DNA of 64,000 nt from Tannerella sp. (GTDB lineage: Bacteria > Bacteroidota > Bacteroidia > Bacteroidales > Tannerellaceae): positions 59,977 through 123,976 of the forward strand of contig JAITVY010000108.1 of assembly GCA_031285565.1 (NCBI GenBank). The letters run 5' to 3'. The first letter of the stretch is position 1, and each line of letters starts with the position of its first letter. Made by a program: the position numbers and the translations under genes. This document shows, piece after piece, positions 35,877-44,437 of the stretch. Below the pieces are notes generated by a model. That model was given only the letters and a program-made list of their open reading frames with translations, ran no database searches and had not been told where the DNA came from.

Positions 35877-36455
35877 ATGCTTAAGCCCCGACGTATTGCA
35901 ATTATTTTGCCGGATGTATTGCAGTCAATTGGTTTGAGAAGCCTTTTAATTGATTATTTTTCACCGGTTGAAATCGAAGCATTTCATTCTTTTGAAAATA
36001 TTTCTCCGACTGAAAAAGATCTTTTCGACTATTATTTTGCATTGCCTGAAATCATTGTCTTACATGCCGATTTTTTTATGCTTAAACGAGGTAAAATTAT
36101 CCCGGTTGTATTTGGTAATGTAACCGATGAAACGACTTCGCACAATCATTTGATCATTAACACTACTCAGGAAGCTATTATTGAGCAACTACGTAAGTTA
36201 CTTAAAAAAGAACCGTTATCCAGGCATGTAACGGATTCGAATAATACGCTGTCTACACGTGAAATTGATGTCCTTCAATTGATCGTACGTGGCAGTACGA
36301 ATAAAGATATTGCCGACAAATTATGCATTAGCCTGAATACAGTCCTGACGCACCGGAAAAATATCACGTCTAAATTAGGAATCAAAACAATTCCCGGGCT
36401 TACATTTTATGCAATCACCAACGGTATCATATCCGGTGACGAAATCGAATTGTAA
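35877..36455 (+). CDS. LuxR-family regulator with a degenerate receiver-like domain
   Basis: 192 residues. The C-terminal helix-turn-helix of the LuxR/NarL type lies at about 125-190 (LSTREIDVLQLIVRGSTNKD and LCISLNTVLTHRKNI). The N-terminal 110 residues follow a receiver-like alternation, but the strand that would hold the phosphorylated aspartate reads EIIVLHADFF, so normal phosphorylation is uncertain. It lies 1 bp after the hemerythrin-like gene, which suggests the two form a sensor-regulator pair. Its targets are unknown; the operon itself is an obvious candidate. Confidence 0.86.
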   Translation: MLKPRRIAIILPDVLQSIGLRSLLIDYFSPVEIEAFHSFENISPTEKDLFDYYFALPEIIVLHADFFMLKRGKIIPVVFGNVTDETTSHNHLIINTTQEAIIEQLRKLLKKEPLSRHVTDSNNTLSTREIDVLQLIVRGSTNKDIADKLCISLNTVLTHRKNITSKLGIKTIPGLTFYAITNGIISGDEIEL

Positions 36456-36489
36456 TATAATTTTTCTATTACTATATATATTTCTCCTA

Positions 36490-36520
36490 TTGAATTATTC
36501 TGTTTAATCCCGTAAATTTG
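36490..36520 (+). promoter_or_regulatory. Promoter of the DUF2007-zwf-pgl operon
   Basis: TTG (36490-36492), a spacer of exactly 20 bp and TAAATTTG (36513-36520) match the Bacteroidota consensus. The next ATG is at 36534. Confidence 0.6.
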
Positions 36521-36533
36521 TAAATTATAAAAT

Positions 36534-36926
36534 ATGGATAGAATCATTGAAATAGCAAATTTCCAGCAACCGGAAAAAGCAGAATTACTGGCCAGCTTGT
36601 TAAGATCCGAAGGTATCGAATGTTTTATGCCGAACGAAGTAAGCAGTCATGTATTACGAGGTTATTTAGATGTTGGCGCACGTGTCGAAATTTTTGAGAA
36701 AGACCTCACGCTTGCTCTGGATGTCATGAAAAATGCCGGTTATTCTTTACCCGGCGAAAATATGGAAACAGAAGATGAAGAAAATGATACTGCACTTGCC
36801 CGTCGTGTTCCAATCCTGAAGAATCTTTCATTCGAGAAACAAATCGTTATTATTATCGGGTTAATTCTCGGGATTCTCGCATTATTGATCTATTTACAAT
36901 CTTATTTCTCTGCTGAAAATATATAA
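36534..36926 (+). CDS. DUF2007 (putative signal-transducing) membrane protein
   Basis: 130 residues. The DUF2007 domain covers about 1-72 (EIANFQQPEKAELLASLLRS, then LDVGARVEIFEKDLTLAL). A single membrane segment lies at about 103-122 (IVIIIGLILGILALLIYLQS). Function unknown. It is the first gene of a unit that continues with a 59-residue membrane protein and zwf-pgl. Confidence 0.85.
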   Translation: MDRIIEIANFQQPEKAELLASLLRSEGIECFMPNEVSSHVLRGYLDVGARVEIFEKDLTLALDVMKNAGYSLPGENMETEDEENDTALARRVPILKNLSFEKQIVIIIGLILGILALLIYLQSYFSAENI

Positions 36927-36928
36927 TT

Positions 36929-37108
36929 ATGGCGCGCCGGAAAATATCGACAACACAAGCAGTTTGTATTATTGCACTTTGGGTATTTCTCTGTTACATA
37001 CTATTAACAGCCAGTAAAACAATTGACTTTTACACAATTTTTGTAATTATCGCTTCTGGTGTTATTGTATTTGTTCCGCTTTATAAAAGTAGGAAACGAT
37101 CCGAATAA
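36929..37108 (+). CDS. Small membrane protein, 59 residues
   Basis: ATG at 36929, 2 bp after the DUF2007 stop, TAA at 37106-37108. It has a basic start (MARRKIS), two hydrophobic segments (AVCIIALWVFLCYILL and FYTIFVIIASGVIVFVPLY) and a basic end (KSRKRSE). The position, the reading frame and two clean membrane helices support a real gene. It overlaps only the open but untranslated upstream part of the zwf frame. No family was recognised. Confidence 0.7.
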   Translation: MARRKISTTQAVCIIALWVFLCYILLTASKTIDFYTIFVIIASGVIVFVPLYKSRKRSE

Positions 37109-37154
37109 AAAAATAAGAAACTGTTTAAATTTTATTGCTAAAATTCTAAACCCT

Positions 37155-38648
37155 ATGGAAGAATTCATGATGATCATTTTCGGAGCTTCCGGAGATCTTA
37201 CCAGACGTAAATTAATGCCTGCATTGTATTATCTGCATAAAGAGAAACGACTCCCTGCAGGTTTTACTATCATTGGAACAGGACGAACGAAATATACCGA
37301 TGAAGCATACCGGGCATATATCCTGCAAAACCTGGTACAATTTGTTCCTTCAAAAGAACAAATAAAAGAAGATATGGATTCTTTTGTGCAGAATTTATAT
37401 TATTTCCCTATGGATCCCGAAGACGGGAACGAATATATATTGCTAAACCAGCGTCTTAAAAACATTTCTCAAAATAATTTATCCGGAGATTTACTGTTCT
37501 ACCTGGCTACACCACCCTCACTATATGGAGTTATCCCCCAGCAATTAAAGAAGATTGGTTTAAATGGTAAAAATGCGCGGATTATAGTAGAGAAACCTTT
37601 TGGTTATGATTTAAAAACAGCGATCGAATTGAACGCCATTTATGCTTCGGTTTTTGAAGAAAACCAGATTTACCGGATCGATCATTTCTTAGGGAAAGAA
37701 ACCGTTCAGAATATCCTGGTATTCCGTTTTGCAAACGGTATCTTCGAACCGTTATGGAACCGGAACTATATCAATTATATTGAAGTTACCGGTGTGGAAA
37801 ATCTGGGGGTCGAACAGCGTGGAGGATTCTATGATTCTGCCGGTGCATTACGCGACATGGTTCAGAATCATCTTATTCAGATATTGGCAATAATTGCGAT
37901 GGAGCCCCCTGCAACATTTAACGCAGAAAACTTCCGTAACGAAGTGGTTCAGGTGTACGAATCGTTGAAGCCTCTGACGGAAAAAGATCTTAAGGAGCAT
38001 ATTATCCGCGGACAATACACAGCTTCAGAGTATCACCCTGCTTATCGTGAAGAAAAAAACATAGCTCCGGATTCGCGCACCGAAACCTACATCGCCATGA
38101 AATTGGAAATACAAAACTGGCGTTGGAGTGGTGTTCCTTTTTACATTCGTACCGGCAAACAAATGCCTACCAAAGTAACCGAAATTGTAATTCATTTTCG
38201 CGAAGCTCCTCTAAAGATGTTTAATCTGGTCAAAAGCCAGATGCCTAAAGAAAATAAACTAATTCTTCGCCTGCAACCCAATGAGGGCATTACACTCAGC
38301 TTCGGTATGAAAGTGCCGGGCCGCGGATTTGAAATGAAAGAAGTAATGATGGACTTCGGATATGACAGTCTGGAAGGAATACCAACCGAAGATGCTTACA
38401 TCCGTTTAATTGAAGACTGCATTCATGAAGATCCAACTTTATTTACACGAAGCGACGCCGTTGAAGCATCATGGAAGTTTTTTGAGCCCGTGTTGGAGTA
38501 TTGGAAAAATCCCGACGTTCCTCTTCACGGATATCCGGCAGGAAGCTGGGGACCTCTGGAAAGTGAAGAGATGATTCACCGGTATCATGCCGAATGGACT
38601 AATCCATGCAAAAACAGAACAAATACCGACATTTATTGCGAGCTATGA
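37155..38648 (+). CDS. zwf: Glucose-6-phosphate 1-dehydrogenase
   Basis: 497 residues from the ATG at 37155; the frame is open further upstream, but only this start gives the normal N-terminus (MIIFGASGDLTRRKLMPALY) with the NAD(P)-binding GASGDL. The active-site motif RIDHFLGKE is present (about 178-186), as are EKPFGYDL and YIRTGKQMPTK. It makes 6-phosphogluconolactone in the oxidative pentose-phosphate pathway. It overlaps pgl by 4 bp (ATGA), so the two are translationally coupled. The gnd gene that often precedes zwf in Bacteroides is not in this window. Confidence 0.97.
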   Translation: MEEFMMIIFGASGDLTRRKLMPALYYLHKEKRLPAGFTIIGTGRTKYTDEAYRAYILQNLVQFVPSKEQIKEDMDSFVQNLYYFPMDPEDGNEYILLNQRLKNISQNNLSGDLLFYLATPPSLYGVIPQQLKKIGLNGKNARIIVEKPFGYDLKTAIELNAIYASVFEENQIYRIDHFLGKETVQNILVFRFANGIFEPLWNRNYINYIEVTGVENLGVEQRGGFYDSAGALRDMVQNHLIQILAIIAMEPPATFNAENFRNEVVQVYESLKPLTEKDLKEHIIRGQYTASEYHPAYREEKNIAPDSRTETYIAMKLEIQNWRWSGVPFYIRTGKQMPTKVTEIVIHFREAPLKMFNLVKSQMPKENKLILRLQPNEGITLSFGMKVPGRGFEMKEVMMDFGYDSLEGIPTEDAYIRLIEDCIHEDPTLFTRSDAVEASWKFFEPVLEYWKNPDVPLHGYPAGSWGPLESEEMIHRYHAEWTNPCKNRTNTDIYCEL

Positions 38649-39358
38649 ACATTTCCGTATATCCTACCCCGTTAGAAACCGCCCGTGAATTAATTGTTCA
38701 TATTATTGAGCAATTAAACAAAAAAAACGGACCATTTTTTAATATCGCATTCAGCGGAGGCAATGGTCCTTTATTGATGTTTAAATTATGGCTAGAAGAA
38801 TATAAAAACCAAACTCCATGGGAGAAAATGTGTGTCTACTGGGTAGACGAACGATGTGTTCCTGCCGACAGTTCCGAGAGTAATTACGGTATGATGCATT
38901 CATTGTTATTAAACCATGTTCCGGTTCCGAATGGGCAAATATTCCCTATTCAAGGTGAAAATGAACCGGTAGCCGAAGCTTTACGCTATTCCGAACTGGT
39001 AAGAAAAGGAGTTTCTTTAGCGAATGATTTACCTGTATTTGATCTGGTTCTGCTTGGAGCCGGTACGGATGGGCATACCTCTTCAATCTTTCCCGGACAA
39101 GAATATTTGCTTACTTCTTCTCAAGTATATGCCCCTTCCGAACATCCTGTCAGCAGACAAAAAAGAATTGCATTAACAGGCCAACCTATTATCCATGCAA
39201 AGGAAACTATTTTTCTGATTACCGGCGAAGAGAAAACCGCTGTTGTTGCAGATATATTCCATTCCTCTCAAAACGGTCCGGCAGCTTATATTGCACATTA
39301 TGCTAAAAACGCAAGCCTGTATTTAGACAGTGATGCTGCTGCTTCAATTAACCATTGA
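38645..39358 (+). CDS. pgl: 6-phosphogluconolactonase
   Basis: 237 residues from the ATG at 38645, which overlaps the zwf stop codon as ATGA; a longer frame to 38606 would lie in zwf. Family features: FNIAFSGGNGPLLMFKLW, CVYWVDERCVPADSSESNYG and DLVLLGAGTDGHTSSIFPG. It hydrolyses the lactone made by Zwf. The 3' end overlaps the convergent rhomboid gene by 15 bp. Confidence 0.95.
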   Translation: MNISVYPTPLETARELIVHIIEQLNKKNGPFFNIAFSGGNGPLLMFKLWLEEYKNQTPWEKMCVYWVDERCVPADSSESNYGMMHSLLLNHVPVPNGQIFPIQGENEPVAEALRYSELVRKGVSLANDLPVFDLVLLGAGTDGHTSSIFPGQEYLLTSSQVYAPSEHPVSRQKRIALTGQPIIHAKETIFLITGEEKTAVVADIFHSSQNGPAAYIAHYAKNASLYLDSDAAASINH

Positions 39359-40033
39359 ATTATCATCATTTTCTTTATCTGTTGCTTCAGGTACCTTCCA
39401 ATAAGCATCTTCATCATTGTTACCAGAATCCTCCTCTTCAGTCAGGAATGAGTAAACCGGTGGCTCAGGACCTGAACGCCGAAAATAAAATGCCAGAACA
39501 ATTCCCGTCAACAGTCCGGACAAATGTCCTTCCCATGAAATGGAAGTATGTTGATACAACGATGGAAAAAACGCCCAGATAAATCCTCCGTATAAGAAAG
39601 ATACTAATAATGCAAATGCCATCTGCTGAGGTACTTTTTTAATGATTCCACTGACAAGATGAAATGCTGCCAATGCATACACCAAACCACTTGCGCCAAT
39701 GTGCACGGAGTACATTCGTCCCATACACCATGTCAACAACCCGCTAATCAGATATAGAAAAAGGAGTATTTGCCACCCTTGTTTTTTATAGAAAAGAAAC
39801 AATCCGAATAGTAATAAAAAAAGGGATGGTGTATTAGATATTAAGTGATCCCAATCTTTATGCAAAAAAGGCAATGTTAATATACCTAACAACCCCCTCC
39901 AATCTAATGGAGACAGCCCGAATTGCTGCAAATCCAACCTGAACAGTACATTCATGATATGTACTACCCAGGGCAAAGCAGTTAGCAATAGTGCATATAT
40001 AGCGGCATAAAAGGTATCCTTTTTCTCTTGCAT
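39344..40033 (-). CDS. Rhomboid-family intramembrane serine protease
   Basis: 229 residues with about six membrane segments. The catalytic serine is in HIGASGLVYA (Ser115) and the histidine in WEGHLSGLLTG (His170); the oxyanion-type H63/N67 pair lies in WDHLISN. All expected catalytic positions are there, so the enzyme is probably active. The C-terminal 40 residues are acidic and cytoplasmic or periplasmic. The substrate is unknown. It is convergent with pgl. Confidence 0.92.
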   Translation of the reverse strand: MQEKKDTFYAAIYALLLTALPWVVHIMNVLFRLDLQQFGLSPLDWRGLLGILTLPFLHKDWDHLISNTPSLFLLLFGLFLFYKKQGWQILLFLYLISGLLTWCMGRMYSVHIGASGLVYALAAFHLVSGIIKKVPQQMAFALLVSFLYGGFIWAFFPSLYQHTSISWEGHLSGLLTGIVLAFYFRRSGPEPPVYSFLTEEEDSGNNDEDAYWKVPEATDKENDDNSMVN

Positions 40034-40119
40034 TCAACAGATTTATTTTTACAAAGTTAGAAATCCTGAATAAATAACAAAGAATTAGGCACATTAGATG
40101 CATTTTTAAAACCTTTCAC

Positions 40120-40127
40120 TATATTTG
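40120..40127 (+). promoter_or_regulatory. Candidate -7 box of the Gfo/Idh/MocA gene
   Basis: TATATTTG, 32 bp upstream of the ATG at 40159. No clear -33 TTG. Confidence 0.45.
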
Positions 40128-40158
40128 TAGATAAGTGTAACTTAAATACTAAATATCC

Positions 40159-41472
40159 ATGACAACACGAAGAGACTTTATTCGTCAAGCCACTCTTTTA
40201 GGGGCAGGATTATCTTTAAATCCTTTTTTCATTAAAGCAGGAAACAATAGCGTTGGAGCAAACGACAAAGTAAAAGTCGGTTTGATAGGTTGCAACGGCA
40301 TGGGCTTTGCCAATCTGGAAGCCTTTCTTAAAAATCCCGAAGTAGAATGTATCGCCCTGGCCGACATAGACCAATCGGTTTTAGACACAAAAGCTGCCAA
40401 GGTTCAGGAAATTACCGGCAAAAAACCGAAGGATTTGTATAAAGACTGGCGCAAACTCATTGACAACAAAGATGTGGACGTTGTAATTGTCGGAACTCCG
40501 GATCATTGGCATTGCCTGCAAATGGTAGCAGCCTGCCAGGCCGGCAAGGATGTATATTGCGAAAAACCATTGGGAAACAGTATCGAAGAATGCAACATTA
40601 TGATACGCGCTGCAGAGAAATACAACCGCGTAGTACAAGTAGGTCAATGGCAACGAAGCGACCCGCATTGGCAGGATGCAATGGCATTTGTACATAGCGG
40701 CAAACTGGGTAAAATCCGGACTGTACGTGTATTTTCATATCAGGGCTGGTGCCCTTCTATTCCGGTTAAACCGGATGAGCCTGTTCCGGCAGGAGTTGAT
40801 TATGATATGTGGCTAGGCCCCGCACCCAGTCGTCCGTTCAACCGGAACCGTTTTCATTTCACTTTCCGTTGGTTCTGGGATTATGCAGGAGGATTAATGA
40901 CTGACTGGGGTGTACATCTACTGGATTATGCTTTGTACGGAATGAACGTCACCGCGCCTAATTCTATTATGGCTTCGGGTGGTAAATTCGGTTATCCGGA
41001 TGATGCCTGTGAAACCCCTGATTTATTACAGACTATTTATACATTTGACGATTTCACCGTGATGTGGGATCATGCTATCGGTATCGACGATGGCGCTTAC
41101 GGACGGAACCACGGTTTGGGATTTGTCGGTGAAAATGGAACATTGGTACTTGATCGTGGCGGATGGGAAGTTATTCCTGAAAAAGTAAACGGAGTGGAAC
41201 GGATGGAAGCAGTAGCTTTGAAAAAAGCATATGGTGAAGGAGGTCTGAACCTGCATGTCAAAAACCATCTGGAATGCATCAAAAAACGCGATCGCAATTG
41301 TAATGCCAGTATCGATATCGGTGCACATATTGCCAAATTCTCTCAACTAGGAAATATTGCTTACCGTACAGGTAAAAAACTTACGTGGAATGGTAAAACA
41401 TTTAATGACACAGAGGCCGATAAATACCTGACAAAGGAATATCGCGCACCGTGGGAATTACCGAAAGTATAA
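40159..41472 (+). CDS. Gfo/Idh/MocA-family oxidoreductase, Tat-exported
   Basis: 437 residues. The N-terminus TTRRDFIRQATLLGAG is a twin-arginine signal; there is no lipobox, so it is likely periplasmic and soluble. The Rossmann fold (VKVGLIGCNGMG), the motif DVYCEKPLGNSIEEC and the C-terminal substrate domain (GGLMTDWGVHLLDYALYG) are complete. It is the third member of this family in the window but lies 4 kb from the cluster at 29875-36455 and has its own promoter and terminator. The substrate is unknown. Confidence 0.93.
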   Translation: MTTRRDFIRQATLLGAGLSLNPFFIKAGNNSVGANDKVKVGLIGCNGMGFANLEAFLKNPEVECIALADIDQSVLDTKAAKVQEITGKKPKDLYKDWRKLIDNKDVDVVIVGTPDHWHCLQMVAACQAGKDVYCEKPLGNSIEECNIMIRAAEKYNRVVQVGQWQRSDPHWQDAMAFVHSGKLGKIRTVRVFSYQGWCPSIPVKPDEPVPAGVDYDMWLGPAPSRPFNRNRFHFTFRWFWDYAGGLMTDWGVHLLDYALYGMNVTAPNSIMASGGKFGYPDDACETPDLLQTIYTFDDFTVMWDHAIGIDDGAYGRNHGLGFVGENGTLVLDRGGWEVIPEKVNGVERMEAVALKKAYGEGGLNLHVKNHLECIKKRDRNCNASIDIGAHIAKFSQLGNIAYRTGKKLTWNGKTFNDTEADKYLTKEYRAPWELPKV

Positions 41473-41507
41473 TATTTTTCAGATCCGTCTGTTAGAATAT
41501 TTCTTAT

Positions 41508-41564
41508 AAAAACCTCTCGTCATTCCTTCCTGAAAATCGAAATGACGAGAGGTTTTTCTTTTTT
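41508..41564 (+). terminator. Strong Rho-independent terminator
   Basis: AACCTCTCGTCATT (41511-41524) and AATGACGAGAGGTT (41541-41554) form a 14-bp stem, extended by A/T pairs to 17 bp, followed by a T-rich tract. It ends the transcript of the oxidoreductase gene. Confidence 0.9.
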
Positions 41565-41632
41565 GATAATATAACCATATAAACTAATGATTCTTTCCGT
41601 ATTAACTAATACAGATAGTCTATCTGATTAAT

Positions 41633-41740
41633 ATTTTCACATATATGATCTAACATTTTCACTAATGTGAAGATATATTTTCATAAATATAAACATATAC
41701 CTTTATTAATATGAAACATTTTCTTTATATTTGTGAAACT
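41633..41740 (+). repeat. Phased 22-bp repeats upstream of the HU-like gene
   Basis: ATTTTCAC at 41633, ATTTTCAC at 41655 and ATTTTCAT at 41677 are spaced by exactly 22 bp. Two more degenerate units continue the phase: ACCTTTATTAATATGAAAC at 41699 and TTCTTTATATTTGTGAAAC at 41721. The second unit holds TTCACTAATGTGAA, an inverted repeat. The last unit contains the -7 box TATATTTG (41726-41733). Two helical turns between units suggest cooperative binding of a protein on one face of the DNA. Confidence 0.75.
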
Positions 41741-41771
41741 ACTAACCTTCTCAACCAAAAACATTAATTAT

Positions 41772-42365
41772 ATGGCTATAAAGTACGATTTCTATCAGAC
41801 TCCATCTCTAAATCCCAAAGAAGGAAAACCGAAATTGCATCCACGCATTGTTAGTGGCCATACCGTTAACACGGATAAATTAGCCCGGTTAATCGAACAA
41901 GCCTCATCACTTACCGAAGGAGATGCCAAAGCAGCATTAAACGCCTTTTGCCGGATTATGACAAGCGAATTACAAGCGGGTAATCGTGTACATCTGGAAG
42001 GATTGGGGTATTTTCATCTGACATTAACCGGCCCGGCCGTAGAATCGGAAAAAGAGATACGTGCCGAATCAATTAAAGTTAAATCGATTGCTTTCAGACC
42101 CGAAATCGGTTTGAAAAAGCAATTAAGGGCAGCTATAATTAAACGGGAAAAAAGGAAAAATCATTCGCAACAACTTTCAGAAGCCGAGACTGATAAAATT
42201 CTAACAGATTATTTCAAAGAGAATTTATATATAACCCGCAAAAAATTTCAGCAATTGTGCATGTTGACAGAAAGTACAGCTAACAGACGCTTCAAAAAGC
42301 TGCTGCAGGATGGAAAACTCAAAATAAGCCTGCACCATCCGTATTTATTTGAATGGTGTAAGTAA
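41772..42365 (+). CDS. HU/IHF-like DNA-binding protein with a C-terminal extension
   Basis: 197 residues from the ATG at 41772; the frame is open to 41733, but that start would lie in the promoter. Residues 1-125 are the Bacteroidota HU-like domain (YDFYQTPSLNPKEGKPKLHP, then LEGLGYFHLTLTG). The final 70 residues (ETDKILTDYFKENLYITRKK and LTESTANRRFKKLLQDGKL) look like a small winged-helix or helix-turn-helix unit that is not part of the core HU fold. It probably shapes or regulates DNA, and may bind the phased repeats in its own upstream region; that is a hypothesis. Confidence 0.85.
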   Translation: MAIKYDFYQTPSLNPKEGKPKLHPRIVSGHTVNTDKLARLIEQASSLTEGDAKAALNAFCRIMTSELQAGNRVHLEGLGYFHLTLTGPAVESEKEIRAESIKVKSIAFRPEIGLKKQLRAAIIKREKRKNHSQQLSEAETDKILTDYFKENLYITRKKFQQLCMLTESTANRRFKKLLQDGKLKISLHHPYLFEWCK

Positions 42366-42378
42366 GTGTTCAATCTTT

Positions 42379-43899
42379 TCACTGATGTTCCGGACGCAAC
42401 AGATCATTGACTGTCTTTACCGGATTAAATGTTTCGATAGGCACCTCAACAAAAACGGTGTTCCAATCGCTCATTGCCCCGTTCCATAGCCCCGGAAGTT
42501 CTAAAGCCTTCAATTCACGTCCGTCTTTGCTTTTCTGGGAAATAAAACCGGTATTCTTATCTACAAAATCGGGTAAATTATATTTGTTTCCTTCGAGATC
42601 TTTCAGTGCGCAAACCAGATCCACCGGATTAAAATGAGTTCCCTGCTCAAACAACGCTTTTTTCGCCGGATCCGACATGTCGATCTGCGAACTTTCCAGG
42701 ATTTGCAAAGAGACAGTTCCATCAGGATTCACAGCGAAGAAAGGTCCCCCACCCGGCTCTCCAACATTCCGTACCATTCCACAAACACGCAACGGACGCA
42801 TCAGTTTACGCTTGATATAAAGAACCAGCTCCACATCTTCAAGTAACCGGGTTTCCGGATTTTTAATACATAATTCATCCTGCAGGAAGTAGATCATTTC
42901 TTCCACTTGTGCATGTGTATAATCCCCGCTATCAATCAATTCCAAATAACTAAAAATCTTCTGTTGCAGGCTAACCAATATACCTGCCAATACTTTCTTA
43001 TATGTAACTGTAGCATCTTTAAAATGGTCGGGCACTACATTATCAATATTTTTTATGAAAACAACATCCGCCTCCATCTGGTTCAGATTCCCGATCAACG
43101 CACCATGCCCTCCCGGACGGAATAACAGCGAGCCATCCGCATTACGGAAAGGTTGATTATCCTTATCAGCAGCAATCGTATCCGTGCTCGACTGCTGGTT
43201 ACTAAATGAGATATAATATGTCACACCGAATTTTTGCTCATACAAACTCTTTTTTTCATTTACCAATGTCTCAAATAAGACCTGATGCTCAGGTGAAACA
43301 GTTAAATGAATATGAACATCATTGGTTTTATTTTTCGTATACAATGCCCCTTCAACCAAATGTTCCTCGGCCGCAGTCCGGATACCTTCCGGATATGAAT
43401 GAAACAACAATAGTCCTTTGGGTAGCAATCCATACCGAAGACCTTTCTCCTCCAGCAAATTTGAAACAATCGATTTATATTTATTTTCAGAGAGTAATGC
43501 AGGTATATCTTTACCTTCATTTTCCCGGCATTTGTCGTTTAGTGCATCAAAAAAAGCAAAATGTTTGATTTCATCAAAGAATTTCTTTTCAAAAGCAGTA
43601 GAAGGCGTTTCATACGAAGCAGATAAAAATTCAAACAAATCTTTAAACATTCTGCTGGCAGCACCCGATGCAGGGACAAATTTCAAAATGGTTTTATCCT
43701 GATTCAGGTAATCTTCCCAGATGTTAATATAATGGTCTTTTTCTTCTTCTGAAATTGCTTGAATACCTTTTTGAACAGATGCAGATGCTTTTACATCAAG
43801 AAAAGCGAAACCTTTTGCGAAACACGCCAACTGTTCTTTTAGCTGTTCTTCCGAAATACCTTTTTCAGATAGTAATTGTTGATCGTTTGCTGTTAACAT
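42379..43899 (-). CDS. DUF4301 family protein
   Basis: 506 residues, the normal length. No signal peptide or membrane segment. The family stretch TILKFVPASGAASRMFKDLFEF lies at about 72-93, and FRNADGSLLFRPGGHGALIGNL at about 252-273 looks like a nucleotidyltransferase-type sugar-nucleotide motif. DUF4301 is widespread in Bacteroidota with no known function. It is convergent with the HU-like gene, 13 bp apart. Confidence 0.9.
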   Translation of the reverse strand: MLTANDQQLLSEKGISEEQLKEQLACFAKGFAFLDVKASASVQKGIQAISEEEKDHYINIWEDYLNQDKTILKFVPASGAASRMFKDLFEFLSASYETPSTAFEKKFFDEIKHFAFFDALNDKCRENEGKDIPALLSENKYKSIVSNLLEEKGLRYGLLPKGLLLFHSYPEGIRTAAEEHLVEGALYTKNKTNDVHIHLTVSPEHQVLFETLVNEKKSLYEQKFGVTYYISFSNQQSSTDTIAADKDNQPFRNADGSLLFRPGGHGALIGNLNQMEADVVFIKNIDNVVPDHFKDATVTYKKVLAGILVSLQQKIFSYLELIDSGDYTHAQVEEMIYFLQDELCIKNPETRLLEDVELVLYIKRKLMRPLRVCGMVRNVGEPGGGPFFAVNPDGTVSLQILESSQIDMSDPAKKALFEQGTHFNPVDLVCALKDLEGNKYNLPDFVDKNTGFISQKSKDGRELKALELPGLWNGAMSDWNTVFVEVPIETFNPVKTVNDLLRPEHQ

Positions 43900-44437
43900 A
43901 ATATTTAATTAAGTCCATATAGGAGCAAATATAATAATTTGTTTTTGAATTTCATTTGCTGACAAATACTTTTTTACGTGACAATTCAATGGCTCTGTTA
44001 TTAGCCGGACATATCAAAGCTGAAATGGAGTCATCAGCTCAACCCGGTCTGTCTTATACTGACATTGGCTGAAATGGCTCTGGTCGGCAGCATCTATTCT
44101 ATCGACGATGAGAATCCTTGTCGGTGGACCTACATAAATATTGTGAAGAATCACATATTGCAACAAGCATTCATAATGTATGCGAAGCCTGTACAATCAG
44201 ATTGGATTCGGAAAAGCAATTAAAGGCTCTTCCAGATATTAAGCTCTTTGAAAAAAATCAATATATTTGCACGAAAAGTAAAAGTTTTAATATGACTACA
44301 ATATGATCTTGATGAAAATATTTCATTTTGGAGAGAACTTACGATAGAATATTGGATGTCATTTACAATTTTGATGGTGTTAATATTTTTTTATTTCTCC
44401 ATTCAAACAAATTAAAAAACATAAAAAAGGCCTTTAA
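43900..44437. other. Intergenic, 538 bp, no recognised gene
   Basis: From about 43985 to 44270 the sequence is less AT-rich and gives short broken frames on the + strand, for example a 27-codon frame at 43992 and a 49-codon ATG frame at 44074. They could be remains of a gene, but no family was recognised. The last 150 bp are AT-rich and lead into the PIN-domain gene. Confidence 0.4.

Noticed and set aside
37059..37154. Upstream extension of the zwf frame
   Set aside because: The extra 32 residues are not part of the family and overlap the small membrane gene; ATG 37155 gives the normal start.
41633..41740. Possible CRISPR-like array
   Set aside because: Units are 22 bp with no spacers and are imperfect; better explained as protein-binding sites.
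43974..44306. Possible remnant gene with 27- to 62-codon frames
   Set aside because: No family was recognised on either strand, so only reported as intergenic.
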